Part shown: positions 10,226-23,700 of the stretch, piece by piece
How the letters are laid out: every line of letters starts with the position of its first letter
Numbering within the stretch: position 1 is the stretch's first letter
Assembly (NCBI RefSeq): GCF_023159225.1
Contig: NC_063166.1
Coordinates: forward strand, 43,703,149 to 43,767,148
Origin: Perognathus longimembris pacificus
Taxonomy: Eukaryota > Chordata > Mammalia > Rodentia > Heteromyidae
Reading direction: 5' to 3'
Length of the DNA: 64,000 bases
Translations under genes and position numbers: made by a program
Notes under the pieces: model-generated
Seen by the model: the letters and a program-made list of their open reading frames with translations, nothing else
Told to the model about the DNA's origin: nothing
Databases searched by the model: none

Positions 10226-10770
10226 AAATAATAAAATAATTTTAGGTTTAATCATTATTTCCAACTCCATAGAACAGATAAGCAAAATAAGCCAGATAAG
10301 CTTGGGATCACAAATCTTTGGATGGGTTCTACCTAAAGCTCCAGCAAACATGTTCAGCCTCTGCCTCTCATTTATACCAGCAGAGGGCAACAAAGGGCAA
10401 GACACACTGAGGGCCTCTTGTTTGCAAGCTTGTATTTCTGCCAATGTGGCAAGCTCCATCCTGAGTGATGTTAGGTTTTGAAAACGAGCATTGATGAAGA
10501 TACTAGAATAGACAAAAATGTATACTTGGAGAAATGTAGCTCACCCTCTATCCTTTCCATTCCTGCCCACCCACCCCAGAACTATGATAGTGCTCAATTC
10601 CTATCTTCCCTTTCTTCAGCAGACAAAAAAGTATAGACATACAATATATGTATAACAAATACATGCATATATGTATACATGTGTGTATATATAACTTATG
10701 ACATACACACATTTTAATATAAGTATATTCTTGAAGTTTCTCATGTCAACCCATCTTTTTTTTTTTTTTT

Positions 10771-11312
10771 GGTGCGGGTAGTGGGGCTTGAACTCAGGGC
10801 CTGGGTGCTGTCTCTTGAGCTTTTGTGTTCAAATCTGGTACTCTATCATTTGAGCTGCAGCCCCACTTCTGGCTTTTTTATTTTTTTTTCAGTCTTTTCT
10901 TTTTTGGTACTGGGGATTGGACCCAGGACATTGCACTTGCCAGGCAAGCACTTTGCCACTGAGCCACACTCCAACCCCACCTCTGTTTTTTTGGTGGAGA
11001 AAAGTGTTTCTTTTTTTTTTTTTTTGGCCAGTCCTGGGGCTTGGACTCAGGGTCTGAGCACTGTCCCTGGCTTCTTTTTGCTCAAGGCTAGCACTCTGCC
11101 GCTTGAGCCACAGCGCCACTTCTGGCCATTTTCTGTATATGTGGTGCTGGGGAATTGAACCCAGGGCCTCATGTATATGAGGCAAGCACTCTAGCCCCTA
11201 GGCCATATCCCCAGCCCAAAAAAAGTGTTTCATGAAGTCTGTTGAACAATGATCTTCACATCTCAGCCCTTTGGGTAGCTAGGATTACAAGCCAGGTGAT
11301 CCAGTCACCTGG
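10771..11312 (-). mobile_element. Nested SINE stack
   Basis: An outer reverse B1-dID (tail at 10771-10880, head at about 11222-11312) is interrupted first by an ID monomer (10904-10978, gtactggggattggaccc) and then by an ID-like dimer (about 11010-11217). The dimer is flanked by aaaagtgtttc at 10998-11008 and 11222-11232. The order gives a relative age of outer before inner. Confidence 0.75.
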
Positions 11313-11369
11313 CCCTCTCATATAACTTATTAAATCATAAAGTGAGCAATATTTGTAGCACATATTCAA

Positions 11370-11485
11370 ACTTTTTTTTTGGGGGGGGGAGGCAGGGTCT
11401 CCCTACACAGCCCAAGCTAGCCTCAAATCTGAGATTTTTGTCTCACCTCCCAAGTGCTAAGATTACATTTGTACATCACTATGTG
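11370..11485 (-). mobile_element. B1-type SINE
   Basis: Reverse B1 (gaggcagggtctccctacac, then caagtgctaagattaca). A (T)n(G)n tract precedes it. The stretch 11490-12150 apart from a reverse ID at 11721-11800 looks single copy. Confidence 0.6.
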
Positions 11486-12159
11486 TGATATATACATACA
11501 TATACACCATCTAGATCTTAAAGTTTTAAGAGAAAAAGTTGTGCTGAATAGTAGCCATAATCCAATAAATTCTCCAAAGCCTCACTGCTGGTCACTACTT
11601 CGCTGACTAAATCTTCAACACATGAACCCTTGGGGGAAGGGCACTTCATTTTAAACTGTTAGTGAGACTGATTTAAAAAGCAGCAGCCATTTTTCTCCTA
11701 TAGGGCAAATGATGTGTTTGGTTTTATTTTTTGGTAGTACTGGAGTTGGAACTCAGGGCTCTGTGCTTGCTAGGCAGAAGCTCTACTGCCTGAGCTGTGG
11801 ATGTGGTTAGCCAAACTTTAATGAGTAGATCAACACGTTCTTCTGAATGTTCTAAATGGTGGAACTAGTAACAATCTATTAGAGGAGCCGTGTTAGTGCA
11901 TCCACCAAGCTCATGAAGCACTATTCTAGGTATGGCCGGAAATGCTGATATGATGAGATTCTGTAGTTGGAGACATGCCTTCGGGGATGTTGATCAATAA
12001 TGCCCAAATTATGAAATTTACAGAACCGAGTCTCACATACTCATTTGTCTCAGAGAACAATCAGGGCTAAGAGGCTCCATTAAATCAAACATTTCAAATT
12101 ACTATCTTCTTAGCTGACAAATTCAAATGTAAGGAAATGCAACAAGTTATTTGAACCTG

Positions 12160-12947
12160 AATGCAGAGAATAAATACTTTATTAACTGATTACAGTTGAA
12201 AGTCACAAACAAAAAAGGAGTATATTAAGGCAGAGCCATATATATAGATATATATATGTATAAACAAATCCAAAGACTGTTATCTCTTTACATTTTTATA
12301 ACCTCTGCATTTTTCTTTTACACATTTAGGCAGTGTGCTTTCTTTCTTTTGCAGTTAAAAGAAACGTGTTGGCCAATAATCCTAAATCATATTTTGATGA
12401 TTCCTCACTGATTAAGACAATGACTAATTTGTCACACACTATCTGATACTTTTCTTAGTATTTCCCCTATGTGTGTGTGTTTATTTATGTTGGTGTGACA
12501 ATTGATCATGTTTTCTGTTTCAGCAAAACACACAATTATTTTTAAAACAATTTTAATAATCTTAACTAAAACAAGTTTGGACTTTCAAGTCAGTCATATG
12601 CCCAAACTATATTTTCTGCCCTTCCCCAAACCCTTGTGTATGGTTTCTATAACCTTTAGAATATGATTACATGGTTCTATTTCAGGTCTATAAATTCCAA
12701 CATTTTCAAAATCCCAAATTGCTTCCTTATGCAAAATGGCAATGCAAATAATAATTCCACACAATGTAGAATAAGGTTTCTTTGTATAGCTCCTTTTACA
12801 AAAATGGGTAGCCACAAAAAAAAAAAATCAGACATAAACTTAATTGTCTGTAAAGCACTCCAGCTCCCTAATTCCACCTTTAAAGAAAAGGCAGAGGCAA
12901 GTTTACATTATCCCAGAAAACTGAGTACATGGCTTTATTTGGTATCT
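12160..12947 (-). other. DYNC1LI1: DYNC1LI1 3' UTR
   Basis: SINE-free sequence directly follows the stop codon on the minus strand. A canonical AATAAA lies at 12183-12178 (tttatt on the plus strand), so cleavage is expected near 12155-12165, giving a 3' UTR of roughly 790 bases. The lack of young insertions contrasts with both sides. An alternative earlier signal cannot be excluded. Confidence 0.65.
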
Positions 12948-13060
12948 TCAAGAAGCTTCTCCTTCTGTAGGAGATGTGGGTGTTGTAGGAGAAACTGGGA
13001 CTGGTTTCCGTGTAATTCTGTCTAGTTCTGCATGAACGTCTGATAAGACAGGCTTCTGAC
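12948..13060 (-). CDS. DYNC1LI1: DYNC1LI1 last coding exon
   Basis: Encodes [20 protein letters not shown] and a Ser/Thr/Pro tail ending TEGEAS, then TGA at 12950-12948. It follows the acceptor ttgtag. The second adaptor-contact helix of the tail ([11 protein letters not shown]) is intact. Confidence 0.95.
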
Positions 13061-13088
13061 CTACAATGGAGGAAAAGAAGAAACATAT

Positions 13089-13121
<33 letters not shown>

Positions 13122-16100
13122 GTGTCCCTTTCACCAATGTCTGTCTCTCCCTCTATAAACTGCCAATGCATTCATTAACGTTTTCTAGCATACTAAGTTA
13201 TATAAACATCCTCAATCCTCATTTTAAAGTCAGACACTAGGGCTGGGGATATAGCCTAGCGGCAAGAGTGCCTGCCTCGGATACACGAGGCCCTAGGTTC
13301 GATTCCCCAGCACCACATATACAGAAAACGGCCAGAAGCGGCGCTGTGGCTCAAGTGGCAGAGTGCTAGCCTTGAGCGGGAAGAAGCCAGGGACAGTGCT
13401 CAGGCCCTGAGTCCAAGGCCCAGGACTGGCAAAAAAAAAAAAAAAACAACACATAAAGTCAGACACTAGTAACTCACCACCTATTCAGGAGGTTGAGATC
13501 TGAGGATTGCTGTTCAAAGACAGCCTGGCCATAAAAGTCTGTGAGATTCTTATCTTGAATTAACTACCAAAATGCTAGAAGTAGAGGTATCACTCAGATG
13601 GTAAAGCATCAGCCTTGAGTGAAAAAGACAAAGCAAGGCATGATGCTCTGAGTTTAGACCCCAGTACTGGCCCACACATGAAAAATTCCCTCATCTTAAA
13701 TTGAGGAGCCTTGTTACCAAATAGAGGTAAAACTATCAGTCAAGTGTGATGGTGCATGGGTGTAACCCTACCTACTCAGGAGGTAAAAAAGAGAAGGGTC
13801 ATGGATCCAGGCCAGTCCAAGTAAAAAAACGGAGACTCTATCTCACCAAAGAAATCAAATGTATGGTTCACACTGAAAATCCTAGCTACATAAGAAGCGC
13901 AAGTAGGAGGATTGAAGTTCAAGGCTGGTACTGAGCAAAAACTTGTGAAGACCCTACCTGAAAAATGATTAAAGCAAAACATGACTGATAAGACACTTGA
14001 CTTGCAAGCACCAGGTCCTAACTTGAAATGAGTACTGCCCCTTAGAAAACAAAACCAAAATCATTTAATCCCTCTTTCTCTCCCTTTTGTTGCCAGTATT
14101 GGTTCTTGAACTCCGGTTCTCTAGCTTGCTTGGCTTTGCTCACAGCTACTGTTTGACTACTTGGGCCAGGCTTCCAGTTCGGCATTTTGTTGGTTGTTTT
14201 GGTGACAGAACTGTGAGGACTTTTCTGCCTAGGCTGGCTTTGAATTGCGATCCTCCAAGTCTCAGTCTCCTGAATAGCTAGGACTAAAGGTGTGGTGAAC
14301 TACTTGCCCTCAACTTTCATGTAATCTTTATGTGCTCGAGGCTAGTGTGTTCTACTGCTTGAGCCACAGCGCCACTTCCGGTTTCCTGGTGATTAATCAG
14401 AGATAAGAGTCTCATGGCCTTTCCTGCCTGGGCTGGCTTTGAAAGCAATCCTCAAACTTCAGCTTCCTGAGTAGCTAGGATTACAGCTGTGAGCCACCAG
14501 CGCCCGGCTAAAATACAATATTTTGAAAAAGTTTCTGGCATTTATTTAAAAATTTAAACGTAGTTACAGTGACCCAGCAATTCTTTATTTAGTGGAAAGA
14601 AAACAAAGTTCAGCTGGGTGCTGGTGGCACTCGCCTATAATCCTAGCTACTCAGAAAGCTGAGATCTGAGGATTGCAGTTTGAAGCCAGCCTTAGTAAGA
14701 AAGACAGTGAGACTTTCTTACCTCCAACTAACCACCAGAAAACTGGAAGTAGAGCTGGCCTTGAGCAAAAAAAGCTCAGGGACAGTGTCCAGACCCTTAA
14801 TTCAAGCCCTATAACAACAACAAAACAAAACAAAAAAAAAAAAAGAAGAAGAAAAACTAAAGTTCACACAAAATGAATGTTCATAGGAGCATTTTTTCCC
14901 CTAACAGCCAAAATATGGAAATAACCAAACTGTCCACCAACCAATGAATAGACAAAATATGTCTTATCTGCACAATGGATTATTACTTAGAAATAAGAAG
15001 AAATGAAGTGCTGAAACATGATCCAACATGAAAACACATTAAATAAGATACACTGTATGACTGCATTTACATGAAATGTCTAGATAGGCAAGTCCATAGA
15101 CAGATTTGGTGATTAGCAATTGCCTAGGATTTGGTAGACTAGAAAAAAGGCAGATCTCCTGAAATTAGATTATGGAGATGGTTTCTACAACTTGGTACTA
15201 AACCATTAAACTGTACATCATTTATTTGTTTTTGCCAGTCCTGGGGCTTGAGCTCAGGGCCTCAGCACTGTCCCTGGCTTCTTTTTGCTTAAGGCTAGCA
15301 CTCTACCACTTGAGCCACAGTGTCACTTCCAGCTTTTTCTGTGTATGTGGTGCTGAGGAATTGAACCCAGGGCTTCATGCATGCTAGGCAAGCACTATAT
15401 TGCTAAGCCACATTCCCAGCCCCCAATTGTACATTTTTAATAAATATATTTCATAGTACAAAGTTTACCTCAATAAAACTGCTTAGCGAGGGAAGGGTGA
15501 TATTGTTCAAAAAGAAATGTACTCTTTACCTGACTTACATAACTGTAACCCTTGTGTATATAACTTTTACACTAACAATAAAATAAATAAAGCTCGTTTA
15601 TAGAAAAATGACTTGTTTCAGGTTAACATACCTGACTTTTTGGCAGATGGTGGTAGAGCGCTGCTTCCACCTCCAGCCCCAGGGCTGCTGCCACCAACGC
15701 CAGGGCCCCCAGGAGAGCCAGTCTTTTTACTCAGCAGGCTATTGAAGAAGTTCGCCAGAACACCCTCACTGGTAGCTCCAGCTATCAACAAACAAAACAA
15801 AAAACCGTGTTAATCCAACTATTAGGTTGTTTGTAATAATTTTGCTGTAATAACAATGATCACACATAGGAAAAGAGTAACAGATTTGAAATTTAATAGC
15901 TGTTTTCCCCAAAGTGTAGTCTCATCTTTGAGGCTCAGTAAACTATTCACACTTGCTAATCTACAGTAAGCCCACATTATTCAGTTATTATATGCAATTT
16001 TGAGCAAGCATGGTCAAAATAGATAACAAATAAAAAGACTTTTTTTAATCCTCTAATGGACAAAAACTAGAGCACCATCAAGAACCCACAAATATGTTTT

Positions 16101-17734
16101 CCATTTACAGTTTTATTTAATCAAATCACAATTACCCTATAACTTGGTTTAAGGGATCAAAAATCGAGTTCTAATGTTTAAGAAAGACAGTACAAAACAA
16201 CCTTGCCTAATGATATGGAAAACAATTCAGAGAACTGAAGGAATAAAGAAATGGAAGGTGAAGAGATCTTTTTTAAAAAATTTATTTATTAATTAAATTT
16301 TTTTGACAAGATGTTTGTGCAAACGGAGTACAGTTACATAATAGGGCAGTGTGTACATTTCCTGTGATATCTTACACCCTGCTTTTTTTTCCCTGCCCTA
16401 GATCAGGTAGACATATATACAATACACAGTGTAACAAAAACATATACAGTAGCCAACGTGGCATACGCCAAAGGAAATAGGTGAAGAGATCTTGTTGGTT
16501 TGAAAGCTGAGCAGAATTTTCTTCTCCTAATCAATACACTATTGCTAAGTGCTCAGTTTCCTAGCTAGTTTCCAATACCAGTGATTTCTACAAAGAATTG
16601 AAAAATTTAAAAACAAAAAAATAAATCTTATGTATGAATTAACACAGGTCAGGCCAACTGATGTGGAAAAAGTTCTCAGTTTGTTCTGAGTTCTCTGTTT
16701 AAATCAATTGTGTGATCTGCTAAGTGTTTCCCTACCTGTTATTTTGTAAGAATCTGCTTCTGGGGCTGCAAATGTGGCTTAGAAGTAGAGTGTTTGCCTA
16801 CCATGAGGCCCTGGGTTCAATTCCTCAGTACCATATAAGCAGAAAAAGCCAGAAGTGATGCTGTGGCGCAAGTGGTAGAGTGCTAGCCTTGAACAGAAAG
16901 AAGCCAGGAACAGTGCTCAGGCCCTGAGTCCAAGGCCCAGCAAAAGCAGCTCAGGGACAGTGCCCAGCCCTGAGTTCAAGTCCCAGGACTGACAAAGAAA
17001 GAAAAAAGAAAAATCTGCCTCCCCAAAAGCAATGATGTCCCCAAAGCAAAGTAAAAATGAATGTTCATAATTTAAGTGAAGTTAAATTTTTAGATCTGTT
17101 GAAAAGAGGCATGTCTTTAGTGAAAGTTGGGTGGTATATGGGAGAAAATGAAACAAACATCCATGGTACTGTGCTAAACTTTATGCAACCTGAGCATGCA
17201 TGGTTCATCCTCTGTAGTGGCATCCTAGGAACCCTAAAGCCACACCTACTAAGGGTCTGCTGTACTCAATCAAAATAATGGGCAAACTTTTAATTTTTTT
17301 TTAAATCAGAATTTTAATCCAAGTGGCTTACAATCACAATCCTAGCTACTCAAGAGATTGAGATCTGAAGATCATAGTTTGAAGCCAACCCAGGCAGTTA
17401 AGTCCATGAAACTCTTATTTCCAAAAAGTCAGAAAGGGGGGCTGGGAATATGGCCTAGTGGCAAGAATGCTTGCCTCCTACACATGAAGCTCTCGGTTGG
17501 ATTCCCCAGCACCACATATATGGAAACGGCCAGAAGGGGCGCTGTGGCTCAGGTGGCAGAGTGCTAGCCTTGAGCCGGAAGAAGCCAGGGACGGTGCTCA
17601 GGCCCTGAGTCCAAGGCCCAGGACTGGCCAAAAAAAAAAAAGTCAGAAAGGGAGCTATGGCTCAAGTGACAGAGCACTAGCCTGGAGCAAAAAAGCTTAT
17701 GGACAGGCCCTGCATTCAAAACCTCAAACTGGTG

Positions 17735-17781
<47 letters not shown>

Positions 17782-20700
17782 GCACGCACACACACGCACA
17801 CACGCACGCACACACGCACACACGCACGCACACACACACACACACACACACAGAGGGAGGAGGGGAAAGGAGACTAAATCTTCCAACTGTAAGAAACTGT
17901 TCCCTCAGGGCTGGGGATATAGCCTAGTGGCAAGCCTGCCTCGGATACACGAGGCCCTAGGTTCGATTCCCCAGCACCACATATACAGAAAACGGCCAGA
18001 AGCGGCGCTGTGGCTCAAGTGGCAGAGTGCTAGCCTTGAGCGGGAAGAAGCCAGGGACAGTGCTCAGGCCCTGAGTCCAAGGCCCAGGACTGGCCAAAAA
18101 AAGAAAAAAGAAACTGTTCCCTCAAGCATTTTAAAATTTACCTAGTCCTAAACGAAAACCTGTATAAAATAATGTTTCAAGAGGTCTAAGAGGCAAAAGA
18201 TGGCAATAAACAATTTACAGAAGGGAAATAATAAGGAAAACACTCTAAGTATTGAAAGAATGCTAATTAAATTGTGATAAAACTGTAACAGCTGGGTGCA
18301 GTGGCACACACTTGTAATCCCAGCACTTGGGAGGCTGAGAAAAAAGATGGAGATTTTGAGGCCAGCTAAGGGTACATAGTGAGCATACAAAAAAAGGACA
18401 GCCCAAGTTATATAGCCAGATGCTGTCTCAAGGAAACAAAATAAAAAATAGAGCTAACAATGCTGGACACGAAATGTACTCATTACCTTACTCATGTAAC
18501 TGTAACCCCTCTGTACATCACCTTTACAATAAAATAAAATAAAAATTTTTATTGGGTTTAAGTTACAACGTATATTTCACTGTACACATTTTAACTTTCA
18601 CAATGATGACAATTATCATTCTACTCTACATATCTTATGAAGTCTATGAACTATGAACAATAAAATCATTTCCTCCATTTTGGGTGATATGTATATTACT
18701 TTCCTTTTGTTTAGTAATATCTGTTCCCTCTTTCACTTATTCTTTCCTTCCCATTCCTACCATGAGTTGCTTAGTTCATTTTCATCAGTGACCAATGTAG
18801 CTATTGGTCCCCTCTGCTATATTATTATTTTCACACACTTTCCAGCCACTTATTCTGTGTCTTTTTTTTAACTGTATTTTGCTATCTGACCTGTTTACTT
18901 TGTTCTATCTCTTTGCATTTTAGTTTGTTTTTTTGGCCAGTCCTAGGCCGTGAACTCGGGGCCTGAGCACTGTCCCTGGCTTCTTTTTTGCTCAAGGCTA
19001 GCACTCTGCCACTTGAGCCACAGCGCCACTTCTGGCCATTTTCTGTATATGTGGTGCTGAGGAATCGAACCCAGGGCCTCATGTATATGACACAAGCACT
19101 CTTGCCACTAGGCCATATTCCCAGCCCCTCTTTGCATTTTAATTCTAACACCTGCATATCAGGGAGACCATATGCTGTTTGTGTCTCTGTTCTTCGCTTG
19201 TCTCACTCAATAAAAAATTTTTAAAAAAAGGTTTTAAACAAAGTGCACAAACTATAATACTAGATAGTGATGACCTGTAAAAGTGAATAACCCATTTGAA
19301 TGAAATCAACAGGCATAAATGTACAAATTCTTCTGCCTACTAATCATACTTAAGGCAATTACACATATAGTCTTATATTAATTATAAACTGCTGATTACA
19401 GTATAAAACTAGTTTCTCCAATGGCTTATCATAGGAAAATGATAAACAGAACAAAATTTCCACCATGGACATAGTGATGAATGAAGAAGACGGTATGATG
19501 GCCTACCACTGATTCACTATGAGACTGTGTCTACTGAGACAAAGCTTAGAAGAAACTGCACAAAAAGGACAATAGTTCTATTTAGGTAGGATTCTACATA
19601 GATTTCATTTTTATTACAAAATGTACTGGGTTGTTTTCTCCAAGAATGGGAGCTATACCTTTCATGTTTGGATCGATTTTCTTTGAGCCAGCAGGGATAG
19701 GTGACACACTGGCAACATTGGATGACACAGATCTATTTGGTGTTCGAGGGGAGCCACCAGGGACTCTTGGTGATGCATCCTAGGTGGAAAACCAGAAACA
19801 TTCCAATATTAAAACCTCAAACCTTGCACTTTACGTACGAAAAAAATTTACTTTGCCACTATCCCCCACATCTCCTACTGGCTATACAGACACCACTGAC
19901 GAAATGCCAGCCATCTTGTCTCATTATTAAAGACCCATCATATTTGAAATACCAAGTTTTCCTTTGGTGGAAAAAGAGTATAAAGAACTAGCTCTGGCTG
20001 TAGGCAGAAGCCTGGAGTCGGATCTGAGCTGGAATCTGAACTTGTATCCTACAAGTGTAATTGCTGCCAAGCCACCGAGTGGGGCTACAGGAACTCCTGC
20101 GTAAGGATCTAGTGAGAATTTGTAACAGCACACACATATACAGCTTAGCATAGTGACTGACACATGATAAACATTATAAAATAGATCCTCAAACGATTCA
20201 AATCTTCTAGAAAGGAGTATACTTTCTTTGAAAAGTCTCATAATCCCAGAAGAATGCTTAATTCTAGTTTATACTGAAGCATATCCATATGAGAGACATA
20301 TGATTAAGAAAAGTAAAACAGTATGTACTTAGTTTTAATAATTTTGTTAAAATGTATAATACTGACCACAGGCCTTCCAGCTGTAGTTGGTGGTTGCTTT
20401 GCTAAAAGGGACTGGAAATGAAAGAAAAATAAAGAGAATCCTAGTTTAGACATTAATTGAATATGTTTTTTAAAAAAAAGAAAAGTACCCCAACTTTTGT
20501 ACTTATATGTATGTACATCAGTTAAAAAACAATCTTCAAAAAGATATAATAGTTTATCAAGAATTTCAAAAGTATAAAAAACTTATAGATGAGTTATAAG
20601 GCAAATAATTTTTACATAATCAATTCAGCCATAGTAAATCTACTTCTGATATAAATGCATACCTGTAACTTCATAAGAAACACTTGGTCATCTTCTGCCA

Positions 20701-23700
20701 TAATTTCCTTCTCATGTACAAACTGAAATGAACAATGCATTAATGAGCAAGTTTAATGTATTTTGCAAACACTATTAGTAACATCTCTCTCTGATTTAGA
20801 GTTATTAAAAACTAGTTCAAGAGGAAGAACCTCACCCACACTGGTATTTCAGGCACATGAACGAGCTATGCAACAACTACCTGCAATGACATACATGGCC
20901 AACCTCCATGTAGCTTACCCCACTAGTTAACAGACACCAGTGGATAATGAACACCTGAAATGTGGCCAGTGTGACTGAGGTAAAGTTTTTCATTTTATTT
21001 AATTTTACATCTGTATAATTTGCTAAACAATATTTGGCTGTTTTCTTTGATTCTTATTGTTAGCATTTTCTTTTTTGGTGGTACTAGGGTTTGAACTCAG
21101 GGCCTCAAGCTTACTAGGCAGATACTCTACTGTTGAACCAGGCCTCAGTTAAGTGTTTTATAAGGGCCTCACCCCAGTTGGATGTTTTATAAAGGCTAGG
21201 AATATCTCAGTTGAATAAATATAACTTTTCTGAAATAAGAAGTTCTTCTATCAGCTTAGGAATTAGGAAAAGATCTGCCAAGTTTCTTGCTTAGATCTAG
21301 TCTGTTTAACACCCTCAATTTTCTTCCCAAGACATGAAGTTAGATTACATGACTCCTCCACTCTAACTCACTTTCTACCTCACTCAAAATGAAATGCAAA
21401 ATCCTTACTGTAGGCCAATGATGAAGCCCCTCAAGATCTTACATCAGTCTCCTCCTGTGGCCACTCTCCTCACAGCTCTTTCCTGCTGAGTGTTCTCCAC
21501 GTACTCCCACAACAGGACATGAACACTTTCACATCCCTCTACCTTTAACATTCTCCTTTTTTTCTTTTTGCAGTGCTGGGGTTTAACGTCGTGGTACATC
21601 CCTAGCCCTAACATTCTTCTTACTCACTCCCTGATCCTAAATGGTGCCTGACATAGTTCTCAACAAATATTTGTGAAAAATGAGAAGGCAGCTTAAAGAA
21701 AGCATAATTTTGTTGGTAAAAGAAGGCCTCTTTGTGGGAGAGGGAGGAAGATGGCGCCGCCACAGTAGGGAGGCACCCCGACTCGCTCCAACTGAATAGC
21801 GAGATGGGAACTCCAGCACCTAACACCCCATCAAGAACCCAGCAAAACCAGCAGCCAGAAGCAGTGGAGAAACGCAGGAAAACAAAAAGGAGCAAAAAAG
21901 AAGAACTGAAAGCCTACATGGAGCCGGAGAATCTACGGGGCACCCTCCCCCCACCAGCCGACCCTGGCCCAAACAGGGCCAGGCTGGAAAAGGGGACCCG
22001 GTGATCGGCAGACTGACTGCTGGGAGCACAGAGTCCAGACAGCAGGACTCCACCGACATGAGGGAGAGTGCGGACCAAGACACACGGCGGCGACGAGAAG
22101 TTCGGGTCCACACCGGGAACGGACTTAAGCGGCTGGGGAACCCAGCGGTGCAGAAGGGGAGAGCCGGGGACGCCACCACGGAACTCCACCCCTGAATGAC
22201 CAACTGTGGCATGGGACAAACACACAATCCAGGACCAGTGAGTCCCCCATTACCCCTCCCCCAACGGGAGAGCAGCTATCAGAGGCCCAAACCCTACTAA
22301 GAAGCTAGATCTCCCTCCCTCCCCCTCCCTACCCTGAGGGAACAAAGAACCCCCAAATCAGGCAGAAAGCTCCCATCAGGTGCTGGGAAGTCACAGGAGT
22401 TTAGCAGGGGAAGGGCGGAGCAGCCCCAAGGCCGCCCAGGAGCCTGAACTGGCCAAATCGGCCCTACCCCTTCCCAACAGGGGCCGGGGGACGGCCGGCA
22501 GTGCAAGCCCCACCCAAGGCGCCTGGACCTTGCGGACTTTTACAACTAAAATCACAGGCGCTGGTGGGCAATACCAGCACAGCAGGGACATCTGGGCCTG
22601 ATCACGCCCGCCTCGCAGCGGAGGCGCAGTCTGAGGGCGCTAACCCGTGCCTGGACAGTTGATCCCACTGGGCCCCACACATACCACCCCCCACAGCGGA
22701 CTCATGGGAGGGCGCAAGCACAACCCAACAACCTGGGGCTCGCTCTGGTAGGTGTACCCAGCTCAGGTGGACGGGGCCACAGCGGCATCGCCCATTGTAG
22801 TGGGCGCACAGCGCACAGGTGGGCGAGGCCCCCGGCGACAGTGCCCGCTCTGGTAGGCGCGCCTACACAGGAGGGCAGAGCTCTCCATCGGCCTGTGCCC
22901 ACTCAGTTTGGCGCATTTCGCACAAGTGGGTAGGCTGCCCCTCAACAACACCAGCCCCGGAGCGGTACACACAGGAAGGCGAACTGCCTGAGAGGTGAGC
23001 TCCTCTGACCAAGATACAGAGGGGAAAAAAGAACCAAAGAAGAGATAAGCCTCCACGCCACGCTGAATCAGTGACCACCAAACCCCCAACAGGGGCACGC
23101 TAGGGTCAGCACAGCACAGCGGCAGGACACTGTCCCGCAGAGAAAGACACAGAACCTACTGGCCCCAAGTGCAGGGAGACTGACCACCTCAGCAACAACC
23201 AAGAAGGTCACGCTCACCCATTGGGAAGCAAGGTGCAACAGCCAAACCCAAACCCAGAGCCAGGACAACAGGACACAAGGCTCCCACTGACAGACCAGCA
23301 CAAAACCAAAGCAGGGAAGCCACCCACAGATCTCCAGATGCGAAAATCACAAAGAAATATAACACAGTTCATCTAAGGGCAAGCCAACTCACCAGCTCCA
23401 GAAAGCAGCACGACTGAAGAGGAGATGGAGAATAAAAAAGCAAATGAGGCATGTTAACAGAAATGATGGAAAGCGTCAGAAACGAAATCAGAAAACAATT
23501 CCAGGAGTTTAGAGTGGAAGTCTTGAAGGACATCCAGGAAGCCAAGAAAGAAATGGAAGCAAAAATGGATACAATGCAAACCTCCGTTAAAGAAGACCTT
23601 AACATCCTGAGAAGTGAAATGCATGAAAAAAATAGATTTAAAATACAACTCTTTAAAGGAAGAAATTTCCATGATCAGAGCTGATCTGACAACCATACAT

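Noticed and set aside
17497..18145. Thr/His-rich and Val/Cys-rich frames
   Set aside because: They translate a (CA)n tract and flanking SINEs.
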